A DNA stretch of 64,000 bases from Methylobacterium sp. (GCA_020253445.1 JADCBP010000002.1:1-64000), one strand, 5' to 3'. Counted from the stretch's first letter, positions 1 through 10,701 are shown. Notes: generated by a model not told the origin, from the sequence alone. Numbers and translations are program-made.

Positions 1-170
1 GCATTTTCTTGACGCGAACCGGTGCCCACTTCGCTTGAAAATGCTTCTCTCTTTATTCTTGTCGCATTTTCTTCACGCCAACCGGCGCCCACTTCGCTTG
101 AAAATGCTTCTCTCTTTTCTTGATCGCATTTTCTTGACGCGAACCGGTGCCCACTTCGCTTGAAAATGCT
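1..170. repeat. Three tandem copies of a 45-bp palindromic repeat (type A)
   Basis: Near-identical 45-bp copies lie at 1-45, 64-108 and 126-170, spaced by about 62 bp. Each begins GCATTTTCTT and ends GAAAATGCT, so the ends form an 8-bp inverted repeat, and each carries a central ACCGG core. The linkers are short and pyrimidine-rich (TCTCTCTTT). The third copy runs into the stop codon of the FAD oxidoreductase gene. The same element recurs at 35.5, 40.1 and 54.8-55.0 kb. It looks like a non-coding interspersed palindrome (REP/RPE-like); any role in mRNA 3' ends is inference. Confidence 0.85.
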
Positions 171-1355
171 CTAGATCACGTTCCGCTCCAGCAGCGGGGT
201 GCTGGTGAGCACCCGCTCCGGGGAAAGATCGGCGAGGTCGAGGCTGGTGTAGCGCCCCTCCGTGATGAGTTCGGCCAATCCGCGCCCCAAAGCGGGGGAT
301 TGTTGCAACCCATGGCCGGAGAAACCACAGGCGATGAAGCCATTGGCGAGGCCCGGCACCCAGCCCACCAGCGCGTTGTGGTCGAGCAGGTTCATGTCGT
401 AATGCCCGGCCCAGGCGCGTCCCGGACGGATCGCCTCGAAGGCGGGGATGCGCATGGCGAGCGCGGGCCAGATCACTTCTTCGAACAGCGCCCAATCCAC
501 CTCGAAATCGGTTGAGTGATCGGTTTCATCGAGGTCATCCGGTGAATAGCCAGTGATATAGCCCTCGCCCTCGGGCCGCCACCACACGCCTGATTTGTCG
601 ATGATGAGCGGATGGCGCGGCAAGGCCTCCTTGCAGGAAAAGCTGAAAACGCTGCGCTTCTTCGCGTAGATCGGCACGGGAAAACCCATCTCGGCCGAAA
701 GTGCGCGCGCGCCGGAGGCGCCGGCGGCATTGACCAGCGTGGCGCAACCGATGCGGCTGCCATCCTCGAGGGTCACGCCTGTCACGCGACCGCTCGCGAT
801 TTCCACGCCCGTGACCCGCCCCTTGCGATATTCGACGCCGAGCGACCGCGCCTTCGCGCGAAAGGCCTGCATCAGTCCATAGCCATCGAACCAGCCTTCA
901 CCCGAAACCCCGTAGGAGCCGATGGCGAGGTCGGATGTCTCGAGCCATGGGAAGGTCCGCTTCAGCTCGGCCGCATCCAGCAGCGCGATATCGGCGCCCA
1001 TCGCCCGCTGGATGGCGTTGTTCGCGGTGAAGCCTTCGCGATGGGCTTCCTCGCCGAGATAAAGATAGCCGCCCTCGTGCAGGCCCACATTCGGGCGGTC
1101 ACTTTCCACGGCGAGGATCTCGCCGATGGCACGCAGAAACCCAATTCCATGGAGCGAGATCGCGATGTTCACCGGCTGGCTGAATTGCTGCCGGATGGAC
1201 CCGGCCGAGAGGGCCGAGGCCGAACGCTGATAAGTCATGTCCGGCTCGACCACGAGGATGCGGCCGGAAAAGCCGGGATGCGCGGCAAGATGCCAGGCGG
1301 TGGAGGAGCCGGTCACCGCCCCGCCGGCGATAACCACGTCATGATTCTCTGCCAT
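171..1355 (-). CDS. FAD-dependent oxidoreductase (DAO family, FOXRED1-like)
   Basis: Protein of 394 residues. The N-terminal dinucleotide-binding signature VVIAGGAVTGSSTAWHLA is the Rossmann FAD site of the D-amino-acid-oxidase-like fold. It is followed by the stretch SIRQQFSQPVNI, characteristic of FOXRED1-like/sarcosine-oxidase-like members. The C-terminal GFSGHGLQQSPALGRGLAEL is the usual second flavin-contact segment. I chose the ATG at 1355 because GGGAAGA precedes it; an in-frame ATG 30 bases upstream adds only a non-conserved decapeptide. The gene is divergent from an ALDH7-type dehydrogenase about 100 bp away, which suggests an amine or imino-acid oxidase feeding that enzyme, as with pipecolate oxidase in lysine breakdown. 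The substrate is inference; the flavoprotein class is clear. Confidence 0.85.
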   Translation of the reverse strand: MAENHDVVIAGGAVTGSSTAWHLAAHPGFSGRILVVEPDMTYQRSASALSAGSIRQQFSQPVNIAISLHGIGFLRAIGEILAVESDRPNVGLHEGGYLYLGEEAHREGFTANNAIQRAMGADIALLDAAELKRTFPWLETSDLAIGSYGVSGEGWFDGYGLMQAFRAKARSLGVEYRKGRVTGVEIASGRVTGVTLEDGSRIGCATLVNAAGASGARALSAEMGFPVPIYAKKRSVFSFSCKEALPRHPLIIDKSGVWWRPEGEGYITGYSPDDLDETDHSTDFEVDWALFEEVIWPALAMRIPAFEAIRPGRAWAGHYDMNLLDHNALVGWVPGLANGFIACGFSGHGLQQSPALGRGLAELITEGRYTSLDLADLSPERVLTSTPLLERNVI

Positions 1356-1459
1356 TCGTCTTCCCGCCGCCCTCGCAACCGCCACAAAGCTTCGCTAGCT
1401 TGACAACCGATCCTGCAACGCGCCCGGTCTTCGGCGCGCCCATCCACGGAATGAAACCG

Positions 1460-3025
<1,566 letters not shown>

Positions 3026-3355
3026 GGCGAAGCAGCGTCACGCCGCCCGGTCCTCCCGCGCCTCGACGATCCAGGCGGCCATTCGCCGCCTTGTTTCCCG
3101 GCGCGTTGCACCGGCTGGAGGCGCTCGTGGCCGTTGATGAAGCGCGTGACAATGGGCCCGGTTTTCCCAGGCCAGAAGACCGGCATGCCGAAGTTTGCCC
3201 GACCGCGCATGGCTTCGATCAGCCCGGCGGGCTCCGGTGGAGAGCCGAGAACCCGTGTCATCACGCCCCGCGCCCGGATTTCCCGGATCGCGAGACCCGC
3301 TGCGCCGTCTCTGGCAGGGTGGATGATCCTGCGCGTCGAAGGAAGCCCGAGCTGG

Positions 3356-3390
3356 AGCATTTTCCGAGCTGACCGGATCAGCTCGGAATC
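3356..3390. repeat. Palindromic repeat, type B
   Basis: AGCATTTT followed by a perfect 9-bp stem: CCGAGCTGA (3364-3372), loop CCGGA, TCAGCTCGG (3378-3386). The same architecture, AGAGCATT plus an (A/T)CTGA...TCAG hairpin, recurs at 35461-35500 and 54924-54963. It lies in the gene-poor gap before the TraX-like gene. Confidence 0.75.
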
Positions 3391-3493
3391 CGCTCTGAGG
3401 GGGATACGTCAGCGTGGGTTCATTCCGCTTTGTCGATTGACAGGGGAGGCCGAGCCGGGCTCTCTCGGGGAAGTTTTTTGCGGAAAATCGCGC

Positions 3494-4303
3494 GTGACCA
3501 CGGCCGAACCTCGCCTTCCCGCTCCGCCGGTGACGACGACCGATGTGCTGAAGGCCACCGCACTTCTGCTCATTGTGGTCGACCATGTCGGGCATTTCCT
3601 CGCGGATGACTGGGGGATCCTGCGTGTCATCGGCCGTCTCGGCGTGCCGATCTTCTTCTTTCTCATCGGCTTCGCCCGCAACCGGGATGTTCCGTGGAGC
3701 TGGCCGGCGCTCGGCATCTTGCTCACGGGCGTGGATTATCTCTCGCTCGGATCGCTCGAGAATGTGCAGCTCAACATTCTCTTCAATTTCGCGGCCATCC
3801 GCCTCGCCCTGCCGCTCGTGGAACGTTTCCTGGCGCTGAGCTTCCTGCGGCTGGCGCTTCTGCTTCTTGTCTGTGCCCTGCTGTTGCCGCTCGTCAATCC
3901 ATGGCTCGAATATGGTGCGGAGGGCTGGCTTTTCGCAGCTTTCGGACTGATGCATCGCAAGGCAATCGCCGATGCCTCCTTTAAACCCTTGCGCGACCTT
4001 TCGGGGCTGGTCGCCTTCGTGATCTATGCCGTGGTGGAGCAGCGGGATTATGGCTTCGCCCTGCCGAACACGGTTTTCTTGGTGCTGGGGCTCGCCGCCA
4101 TCGCGATGATCCTGCGGGATTTCCGGCGCGGGGATTCAATCATTCAACCCCCCTCGGGCCTGCGACGGGCCTTGCGGTTCTGCGGGCGGCACAGCCTTGA
4201 AATCTATGCCGCGCAGATCGTGCTGCTTGCGGCGCTCGGCAGCTTGTGGTCCACCGACGGGAACGACACCGAAACCGGGGATGCCGATGACCAGGCCGCT
4301 TGA
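3494..4303 (+). CDS. TraX-like family integral membrane protein (acyltransferase-like fold)
   Basis: About 269 residues from the GTG at 3494; no good ATG is available and a GTG at 3530 is an alternative. The N-terminus TTTDVLKATALLLIVVDHVG, with a following FLIGFARN segment, matches the TraX family signature (D-x-LK ... (I/V)DH). TraX of F plasmids acetylates pilin, and the family is related to membrane acyltransferases, with the His of the DH pair as the likely active-site residue. About eight to nine hydrophobic helices follow. The C-terminal helix contains FCGRHSLEIYAAQIVLL, also typical. The 3' end overlaps the CoA-transferase start by 17 bp, indicating co-transcription. Its substrate here is unknown. 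Confidence 0.7.
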   Translation: MTTAEPRLPAPPVTTTDVLKATALLLIVVDHVGHFLADDWGILRVIGRLGVPIFFFLIGFARNRDVPWSWPALGILLTGVDYLSLGSLENVQLNILFNFAAIRLALPLVERFLALSFLRLALLLLVCALLLPLVNPWLEYGAEGWLFAAFGLMHRKAIADASFKPLRDLSGLVAFVIYAVVEQRDYGFALPNTVFLVLGLAAIAMILRDFRRGDSIIQPPSGLRRALRFCGRHSLEIYAAQIVLLAALGSLWSTDGNDTETGDADDQAA

Positions 4304-5474
4304 GGGATTGAAGGTTCTCGAACTCGCGCGCATTCTTGCCGGGCCTTGGGTGGGGCAGACGCTCGCCGATCTCGGGGCGGATGTCGTGAAGGTGGAGCGC
4401 AAGGGCGCGGGCGACGATACGCGCACATGGGGCCCGCCCTTCGTGGCAAAGGCCGGCGGCGGCGACCTCGGCGCGGCCTATTTCCATGCCTGCAACCGGG
4501 GAAAGCGCTCGATCGAAGCGGATTTCGAAAGCGCCGAGGATATCGCGATGATCCGCGATCTCGTGCTCGCGGCGGATGTCGTGGTCGAGAATTTCAAGGT
4601 CGGGGGCCTCGTGAAATACGGGCTTGATGCGGAGAGCCTGCGCAAGCTGAAACCCTCGCTGATCTGCGCCTCGATCACCGGTTTCGGGCAGGATGGGCCC
4701 TATGCGGCTCGCGCGGGCTACGATTTCCTTATCCAGGGCATGGCGGGCGCGATGGATATCACCGGCCAGCCCGAGGGACAGCCGACCAAGGCCGGCTACG
4801 CGACCGCGGATATCTTCACCGGGATGTATGCGAGCGTGGCGATCCTCGCCGCCCTGCGCCGTCGCGATTCAACCGGCGAGGGCGCGACGATCGATTGTGC
4901 TTTGCTCGACAGCCAGATCGCGGTGCTCGGCAACCAGGCGCTGAACTATCTCGTTTCGGGCAAGACACCGCAGCGGCTGGGCAATGCGCACCCGAACATC
5001 GTTCCTTACGAAGTCTTTCCGGTCGCGGATGGCTACATCATCATCGCGAGCGGCAATGACGGGCAATATCGCAAGCTCTGCGCGGCGATCGGCGGGGAAG
5101 AACTCGCCGCGCATCCCGATTACGCCACCAATCGCGGCCGCGTGGAGAAGCGCGCAACCCTCGTGCCGCTGATCTCCGCGCTGACGGCGAAAATCCCGAA
5201 GGCCGAGATGCTCGCGCGGCTCGAGGCGGCGGGCGTGCCGGCCGGGCCGATCAACAACATCGGCGAGGTCTTCGCCGATCCGCAGGTGAACCATCGCCGG
5301 GTGCGCGTCGACCTTGCGAACCCGCAGGCCGAAGCCGGATTCGTGCCCTCCGTGCGCTCGGCGATTCTGCTCGACGGCGAGCCGCAGGTCTCGCCCCGCC
5401 ACGCGCCCGGCCTCGGGCAGCATAGGGCCGAGATCCTTGCTGATCCGAACTGGAACTCCCGCAGACAGGGCTGA
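4287..5474 (+). CDS. Class III (CaiB/BaiF family) CoA-transferase
   Basis: A 395-residue family III CoA-transferase. The start LEGLKVLELARILAGPWVGQ is the hallmark CaiB/BaiF N-terminus, which forms part of the interlocked-ring dimer. The catalytic aspartate that forms the acyl-anhydride is Asp146 in GYDFLIQGMAG. The ATG at 4287 is preferred because GGGG lies about 8 bases upstream. The start overlaps the end of the TraX-like gene, and the stop is only 2 bp from the next start, so a three-gene operon is likely. CoA-transferase plus TPP-enzyme pairing resembles frc-oxc oxalate loci, but the partner here is acetolactate-synthase-like. The acyl substrate cannot be read from sequence. Confidence 0.9.
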   Translation: MTRPLEGLKVLELARILAGPWVGQTLADLGADVVKVERKGAGDDTRTWGPPFVAKAGGGDLGAAYFHACNRGKRSIEADFESAEDIAMIRDLVLAADVVVENFKVGGLVKYGLDAESLRKLKPSLICASITGFGQDGPYAARAGYDFLIQGMAGAMDITGQPEGQPTKAGYATADIFTGMYASVAILAALRRRDSTGEGATIDCALLDSQIAVLGNQALNYLVSGKTPQRLGNAHPNIVPYEVFPVADGYIIIASGNDGQYRKLCAAIGGEELAAHPDYATNRGRVEKRATLVPLISALTAKIPKAEMLARLEAAGVPAGPINNIGEVFADPQVNHRRVRVDLANPQAEAGFVPSVRSAILLDGEPQVSPRHAPGLGQHRAEILADPNWNSRRQG

Positions 5475-5476
5475 TC

Positions 5477-7144
5477 ATGATTGCCATCGCTCCCCGCCGC
5501 GCCGCCGATATCCTCGTGGCACAACTCATCCGCCAGCAGGTGACCGACATCTTCTGCGTGCCGGGCGAAAGCTACCTCGCCGTGCTCGACAGCCTGCATG
5601 ACGCGTCCATTCGCGTCACAGTCTGCCGGCAGGAGGGCGGGGCCTGCATGATGGCCGATGCCGTGGGGCGCCTCACGGGCCGGCCGGGCATCTGCTTCGT
5701 CACGCGTGGGCCGGGGGCGCTGAATGCCGCGCCGGCGATCCATATCGCGCATCAGGATTCCATTCCGCTGATCCTGTTCGTGGGGCAGATCGAGCGTTCG
5801 GCGCGCGAGCGCGGCGCCTTCCAGGAGCTCGATTACCGCGATGTCTTTGGCTCCATGACCAAATGGACGACCGAGATCGACGATGCCGCGCGAATCCCCG
5901 AGATCATCCATCGCGCCTTCCATGTCGCGATGTCCGGCCGCAAGGGCCCGGTGGTGATCGCGCTGCCGGAGGACATGCTGACCGAGATGGCGGCGGTCGC
6001 CGATGCGCCTTTCGTGGAGCCGCTCGAGACGCACCCGTCGCTCTCGCAGATGGCGCAGCTCCAGAAGCGGCTCTGGGCCGCGAAGAGGCCGATCGTCATC
6101 ACGGGCGGCACCGGCTGGAGCCAGCAGGCGGTGGATCGCCTCGTGCGCTTCGCGGAAGCCTTCGACCTGCCGGTCTCGAATTCCTTCCGCCGACAGATGG
6201 TCTTCCCCGAGCGGCACGGCCAATATGTCGGCAATCTCGGCATCGGGCCGAACCCGCCGCTGCTGAAATACATCCGGGAGGCGGATCTCATCCTCGCGAT
6301 TGGCGCGCGCCTCGGCGAGATGCCCTCGCAGGGTTATTCGCTGCTGGACATTCCGGGCGATGGCGAAAGGCTCATCCATGTCCATGCAGGCTCGGATGAA
6401 CTCGGCCGCGTCTATGCGACGAAGTTGCCCATCCATGCGAGTATGGAAGCCTTCGCCGCAGCCTTGCAGACGCTTCAGCCGCCCGGAGAAAGGCCCTGGG
6501 CGGAGGCCCGGGCCGGCCTTCATGCGGAATATCGCAAATGGACCGAGGTGCCGACGAACATTCCCGGCACGCTTCAGATGGGCCCGGTGATGGCCTATCT
6601 GCGCGATCATCTCCCGGCTGATTCCGTGCTCTGCAACGGCGCGGGCAACTATGCGACCTGGCTCCACCGCTATTACATGTTCAACCGCTACGCGACGCAG
6701 GCAGCGCCGACTTCTGGCTCCATGGGCTATGGCGTGCCGGCGGCCGTGGGCGTGAAGCGCGCCTTTCCGGAAAAGACGGTGGTCGCTTTTGCCGGCGACG
6801 GCTGCTTCCTGATGAACGGGCAGGATTTCGCCACCGCCGTGCAATATGATCTTCCGATCATCGTGCTCGTCATCGACAACCGGATGTATGGCACCATCCG
6901 CATGCATCAGGAGCGGGAATTTCCTGGCCGCGTCTCCGCGACCGAATTGAAGAACCCGGATTTCGCGGCCTATGCGCGGGCCTTCGGCGGGCATGGCGAG
7001 CGGGTGGAGCGCACGGCGGAGTTCATTCCGGCTTTCGAGCGGGCCCGCGCCTCCGGCAAGCCGGCGATCCTGCACCTGCTGATTGACCCCGAGGCCATCA
7101 CCCCGACCACGACCATCACCGCCCTCCGCAACCATCAGCGCTGA
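5477..7144 (+). CDS. Thiamine-pyrophosphate enzyme, acetolactate synthase-like large subunit
   Basis: Protein of 555 residues with the three TPP-enzyme domains. The N-terminal Pyr domain has the cofactor-activating glutamate (Glu53 in CRQEGGACMMADA). A central domain begins around WAAKRPIVITGG. The C-terminal PP domain carries the metal/diphosphate motif from FAGDGCFLMNGQDFATA to VIDNRMYGT. It aligns best with stand-alone acetolactate-synthase-like or 2-oxoacid decarboxylase-like proteins; no regulatory subunit (ilvH) gene is nearby. It begins 2 bp after the CoA-transferase stop and is almost certainly translated from the same mRNA. The sequence does not decide between synthase, decarboxylase and oxalyl-CoA decarboxylase activity; I favour an uncharacterised branch acting with the CoA-transferase. 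Confidence 0.85.
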   Translation: MIAIAPRRAADILVAQLIRQQVTDIFCVPGESYLAVLDSLHDASIRVTVCRQEGGACMMADAVGRLTGRPGICFVTRGPGALNAAPAIHIAHQDSIPLILFVGQIERSARERGAFQELDYRDVFGSMTKWTTEIDDAARIPEIIHRAFHVAMSGRKGPVVIALPEDMLTEMAAVADAPFVEPLETHPSLSQMAQLQKRLWAAKRPIVITGGTGWSQQAVDRLVRFAEAFDLPVSNSFRRQMVFPERHGQYVGNLGIGPNPPLLKYIREADLILAIGARLGEMPSQGYSLLDIPGDGERLIHVHAGSDELGRVYATKLPIHASMEAFAAALQTLQPPGERPWAEARAGLHAEYRKWTEVPTNIPGTLQMGPVMAYLRDHLPADSVLCNGAGNYATWLHRYYMFNRYATQAAPTSGSMGYGVPAAVGVKRAFPEKTVVAFAGDGCFLMNGQDFATAVQYDLPIIVLVIDNRMYGTIRMHQEREFPGRVSATELKNPDFAAYARAFGGHGERVERTAEFIPAFERARASGKPAILHLLIDPEAITPTTTITALRNHQR

Positions 7145-7215
7145 GGTGAAGTTCTCGTTTCTCGCCCCAGAAATGGCCGCAATTCGGACCTAGTTTGATT
7201 TTTGGTTTCTCGGGA

Positions 7216-7230
7216 TTAACGAGCGGTTAA
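7216..7230. promoter_or_regulatory. Perfect CtrA-type box upstream of the class A PBP gene
   Basis: TTAACGAGCGGTTAA is an exact TTAA-N7-TTAA, the binding consensus of the alphaproteobacterial cell-cycle regulator CtrA. It lies 79 bp before the ATG of the PBP1a-like gene, inside the only sizeable intergenic space of that block (7145-7308). Binding is inference from the consensus. Confidence 0.6.
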
Positions 7231-7308
7231 GCTGATTGACCCAGCATTTCGGGCCGTCAGCTTCTTCCGTTCGAAGAGGCTTGGAAGGCGGGGGCTCAAG
7301 GTCCGGAT

Positions 7309-9432
7309 ATGGCCAGAGGGCGGGCAGGCGGTTCGCGGCGCGAACCGCGCTTCGACGATGATGGCGGCTATGCCTCGAGCGAGCTTCGGCTCGCACCGGA
7401 GGATCGTGACCGCCGGACAAGCCATCGTCCCGAGCCTCCCGCTGATCACGAGCCGCCGCGCCGTGGTCGCGACCGGCATCGCCGGGGCAAGGGTCGACGC
7501 GGCTTTTTCGGCACGATCTTCTACTGGAGCCTGACACTCGCGCTCTGGGGCGCCATCGCGCTCGCCGGCATCATTGGTTATTTCGCGATGAAATTGCCGC
7601 CGATCGATCAGCTCGCGGTGCCGAAGCGCCCGCCCAACGTGGCGATCCTCGCGGCGGATGGCACGCTCATCGCCAACCGGGGCGAAACCGGCGGCGCCAA
7701 CGTGCCCTTCGGTGAATTGCCGCGCTACCTGCCGATGGCCTTTGTCTCCATCGAGGACCGGCGCTTCTACTCGCATTTCGGCATCGATCCCGTGGGTCTC
7801 GCGCGCGCCGTGGTGCGCAACGCGAGTTCGGGCCGCGCGGCGGAGGGGGGCTCCACCCTCACCCAGCAGCTCGCGAAGAACCTCTTCCTCACGCAGGAGC
7901 GCACGCTCAGCCGCAAGATCCAGGAAGCCCTGCTGTCGATCTGGCTGGAGCGGAACTATTCGAAAGACCAGATCCTCGAACTCTACATGAACCGCGTCTA
8001 TTTCGGCTCCGGCGCCTATGGCGTGGAAGCGGCCTCGCAGCGCTATTTCGGCAAGAGCGCCCGGGCGCTCACCCTCGGCGAGGCGGCCGTGCTCGCCGGC
8101 CTCGTGCAGAGCCCGTCGCGCCTGGCGCCGAACCGCAACCCGGAGGGCGCTGCCGAACGCGCCGCTCTTGTGCTCGCCAAGATGGTGGAACAGGGCCATG
8201 CGACGCCGGAGATGGTGAAGCTCGCCAGGACAAACACCACCGAAGCGCGCAAGAGGGCGCGGCCCGGCGCCGGCAATTATGTCGCCGACTGGGTGATGGA
8301 CGTGCTCGATGACCATATCGGCACCATCGACCGCGACATCGTGGTGAAGACCACGATCGACCCGCGCCTGCAGGGCCTCGCCGAGAAGGTGGTCGCCACC
8401 GAATTCGAGCAGAAGCGCCTGAAGTTGAATGTCGACCAGATCGCGATGGTCGCGATGAGCCCCGATGGCGCGGTGCGCGCACTGGTCGGTGGACGTGATT
8501 ACGCGCAGAGCCAGTTCAACCGCGCGGTGATGGCGCGCCGCCAGCCGGGTTCCAGCTTCAAGCCCTTCGTCTATCTCGCGGCCCTCGAGAAAGGCCTCAC
8601 GCCGGATACCATCCGCGAGGATGGCCCGGTGAACATCAAGGGCTGGAAACCTGAGAACTACAGCCGCGAATACTATGGCAGCGTGACCCTCCAGCAGGCG
8701 CTGGCCATGTCTCTGAACACGATTCCGGCCAAGCTCATCATGGAGATCGGACCGCGCACGGTGGTGCGCACGGCGCAGAGGCTCGGCATTTCGTCGGGCC
8801 TCCGGGCAGATGCGTCGCTGGCGCTCGGCACCTCGGAAGTCACGCCGATGGAAATGACCACAGCCTATGCCGCCTTCGCGAATGGCGGCACGGGGGTCAT
8901 TCCGCATGCGATCATCGAGGTGAAGGGGACCGATGGCACGCTGATCTACCGGCGCCAGCCGCAGAATCTGGGCCAGGTTGCCGAGCCGGCAACCATTGGC
9001 GCGCTGAACCGCATGATGCGCGAGACGCTGGTTTCCGGCACCGCCCGCAAATCGGATCTGCCGGGCTGGCAGGCCGCCGGCAAGACCGGCACCACGCAGG
9101 AGCACAAGGATGCGTGGTTCTTGGGGTACACGGCGCATCTCGTCGCGGGCTTCTGGGTGGGCAACGACGAAGGCGACCTGATGAGGAAGGTCACGGGTTC
9201 CGGCCTTCCGGCCGAACTCTGGGCCAGCTTCATGCGCGAGGCCCATGGCAAGGTTCCGCCGCAGCCGCTGCCGGGCCTCAACGAAGGCGGCTGGCTAGGG
9301 GTCGGCAATGGCATGCCGGTGGCGCAGCAGCCAGCCGGCACGCGCCAGGCACCCGGCGGCGATTCCCCGATGCGGCTCGAGGGGCCGAGCGCGCAGGATC
9401 GCAGCCTGCTCTCGCGCCTGTTCGGTGGCTGA
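7309..9432 (+). CDS. mrcA: Bifunctional penicillin-binding protein 1A (transglycosylase/transpeptidase)
   Basis: A 707-residue class A PBP that polymerises and cross-links peptidoglycan at the outer face of the inner membrane. It has a basic, disordered cytoplasmic tail (residues 1-65), one membrane anchor (about 68-93), and a GT51 transglycosylase domain with catalytic Glu149 in EDRRFYSHFG and the downstream GGSTLTQQLAKN motif. The transpeptidase domain has all three active-site motifs: SSFK (Ser415/Lys418), SLN (468-470) and KTGT (592-595). A CtrA-type box lies upstream, which fits cell-cycle control of wall synthesis. The stop is 3 bp from the convergent MFS gene's stop, with no visible terminator between. 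The length is normal for alphaproteobacterial PBP1a proteins. Confidence 0.93.
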   Translation: MARGRAGGSRREPRFDDDGGYASSELRLAPEDRDRRTSHRPEPPADHEPPRRGRDRHRRGKGRRGFFGTIFYWSLTLALWGAIALAGIIGYFAMKLPPIDQLAVPKRPPNVAILAADGTLIANRGETGGANVPFGELPRYLPMAFVSIEDRRFYSHFGIDPVGLARAVVRNASSGRAAEGGSTLTQQLAKNLFLTQERTLSRKIQEALLSIWLERNYSKDQILELYMNRVYFGSGAYGVEAASQRYFGKSARALTLGEAAVLAGLVQSPSRLAPNRNPEGAAERAALVLAKMVEQGHATPEMVKLARTNTTEARKRARPGAGNYVADWVMDVLDDHIGTIDRDIVVKTTIDPRLQGLAEKVVATEFEQKRLKLNVDQIAMVAMSPDGAVRALVGGRDYAQSQFNRAVMARRQPGSSFKPFVYLAALEKGLTPDTIREDGPVNIKGWKPENYSREYYGSVTLQQALAMSLNTIPAKLIMEIGPRTVVRTAQRLGISSGLRADASLALGTSEVTPMEMTTAYAAFANGGTGVIPHAIIEVKGTDGTLIYRRQPQNLGQVAEPATIGALNRMMRETLVSGTARKSDLPGWQAAGKTGTTQEHKDAWFLGYTAHLVAGFWVGNDEGDLMRKVTGSGLPAELWASFMREAHGKVPPQPLPGLNEGGWLGVGNGMPVAQQPAGTRQAPGGDSPMRLEGPSAQDRSLLSRLFGG

Positions 9433-9435
9433 GGA

Positions 9436-10632
9436 TCAGGAAAATGTGCTGACACGCCGGATGCGCGGCAGGGTCGCCATTCCGATCAGGCCCATCAGGG
9501 CCGTCGCGGCCGTCAGCGCGACAGGGCTCTGCGCCACGAAAGCGCCCACCAGCGCCCCCACGATGGCCGCGAAGCTCATCTGCATGATCCCCAGCAGCGA
9601 CGAGACGCTGCCCGCGCGATCCGGGAACGGCATCAGCGCGCCGGCAGCGGATTGAGGCAGTGTGAAGCCCACGCCCATCGCGTAGAAGGCCATGGGCACG
9701 GCAAGCCCCGCCAACCAATATGGCATCACGAACGAAAAGCCCAGAAGCGCAAGGCCAGCGACCGCCTGCAGCACGGCGCCGATCTCGATGGCGCGCAGGC
9801 TTCCCTTCGAGGCCACCACCTTCTGCGCCATGACCGTGCCGAGGATGTAGCCCAGGACCATCACGCCGAAAGTGGCGGCAAAGCCGGCGGGGGAAAGACC
9901 GAAATGCCCCTGCATCACGAAGCTTGAGCCGGAGATGAAGGCGAAGAGCCCCGCATAGGTCACCGCGCTGAGCAACGCGAAGGACGTGAAGCGTCCGTCC
10001 CGGCAGAGTTCGCCATAGCCGCGCATGATCTCGCGCACCGAAAAGGGCGAAACGAGCGGTTGCCTCAGGGTCTCTGGCAGCCGGCGCGCCACCGCGATGC
10101 CCAGAGCGATCGCAAGAAACACCACGGCGAGGAAGTTCATCCGCCAGCCCGAGAGGATCTCGATGCCCGCGCCCAGCATCGGGGCGATGGCCGGCACGAT
10201 GCCCATGATCGTGCCCATGCGCGCCAACATTTGGCCGGCCTCGCGGCCTCCATGGAGATCGCGCACAATGGCGCGCGCCAGAACCATCGGTCCCGCCGCG
10301 CCCACCCCCTGCAGGAAGCGTGCGGCGATCAGCACCTCAAGACTGGGCGCCATGGCCGAGGCGAGGTTGGCGAAGGCATAAAGCGCGAGCCCGGCCAGCA
10401 TCACCTGCTTGCGGCCGCGACGATCGGACAACGGGCCGTAGAAGACCTGCCCCAAGGCGAAGCCGAGGAGATAGGCCGAGAGTGTCCACTGCGCTTGCGC
10501 GGTCGTTGCGCCGAAATGCTGCTGGATGCTCGGCAGCGAAGGCAGATACATGTCGGTCGAGAGCGGCCCGATGGCCGTCAGCAGGCCGAGGAGGATCGTC
10601 ATTCCCAGCGTGCCGGATTTCAAATGCGCCAT
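9436..10632 (-). CDS. Bcr/CflA-family MFS multidrug exporter
   Basis: A 398-residue, 12-helix major facilitator. The N-terminus contains TDMYLPSLPSIQQHFG, the Bcr/CflA (DHA1) signature after helix 1. The cytoplasmic loop 2-3 motif A is GPLSDRRGRKQVML. Helix 5 has a motif-C-like GPMVLARAIVRDLHGG region. The family exports bicyclomycin, chloramphenicol and other small drugs. It is transcribed convergently with the PBP gene and is about 70 bp downstream of the YgjP-like gene on the same strand. The specific substrate is unknown. Confidence 0.88.
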   Translation of the reverse strand: MAHLKSGTLGMTILLGLLTAIGPLSTDMYLPSLPSIQQHFGATTAQAQWTLSAYLLGFALGQVFYGPLSDRRGRKQVMLAGLALYAFANLASAMAPSLEVLIAARFLQGVGAAGPMVLARAIVRDLHGGREAGQMLARMGTIMGIVPAIAPMLGAGIEILSGWRMNFLAVVFLAIALGIAVARRLPETLRQPLVSPFSVREIMRGYGELCRDGRFTSFALLSAVTYAGLFAFISGSSFVMQGHFGLSPAGFAATFGVMVLGYILGTVMAQKVVASKGSLRAIEIGAVLQAVAGLALLGFSFVMPYWLAGLAVPMAFYAMGVGFTLPQSAAGALMPFPDRAGSVSSLLGIMQMSFAAIVGALVGAFVAQSPVALTAATALMGLIGMATLPRIRRVSTFS

Positions 10633-10701
10633 GATGCGGGCCTTGCCCGCTCACGGGCATTGAAGAAACGGGTTTCGCCCGTTGCAGGGCTGGGAGAGGG
10701 G

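Noticed and set aside
1-170. The tandem 45-bp repeats as a CRISPR array
   Set aside because: Only three units, the spacers are 17-18 bp, near-identical and pyrimidine-rich, the repeats are palindromic interspersed elements found elsewhere in the window, and no cas gene is present.
3134-3493. Long N-terminal extension of the TraX-like open frame
   Set aside because: The upstream in-frame codons translate to a basic, non-membrane text interrupted by the type B repeat; the conserved protein begins near VTTTDVLK, so a GTG start around 3494 is preferred.
5120-7135. 671-codon minus-strand open frame opposite the CoA-transferase and TPP-enzyme genes
   Set aside because: Shadow of two well-recognised genes with intact active-site motifs; no homology-like features.
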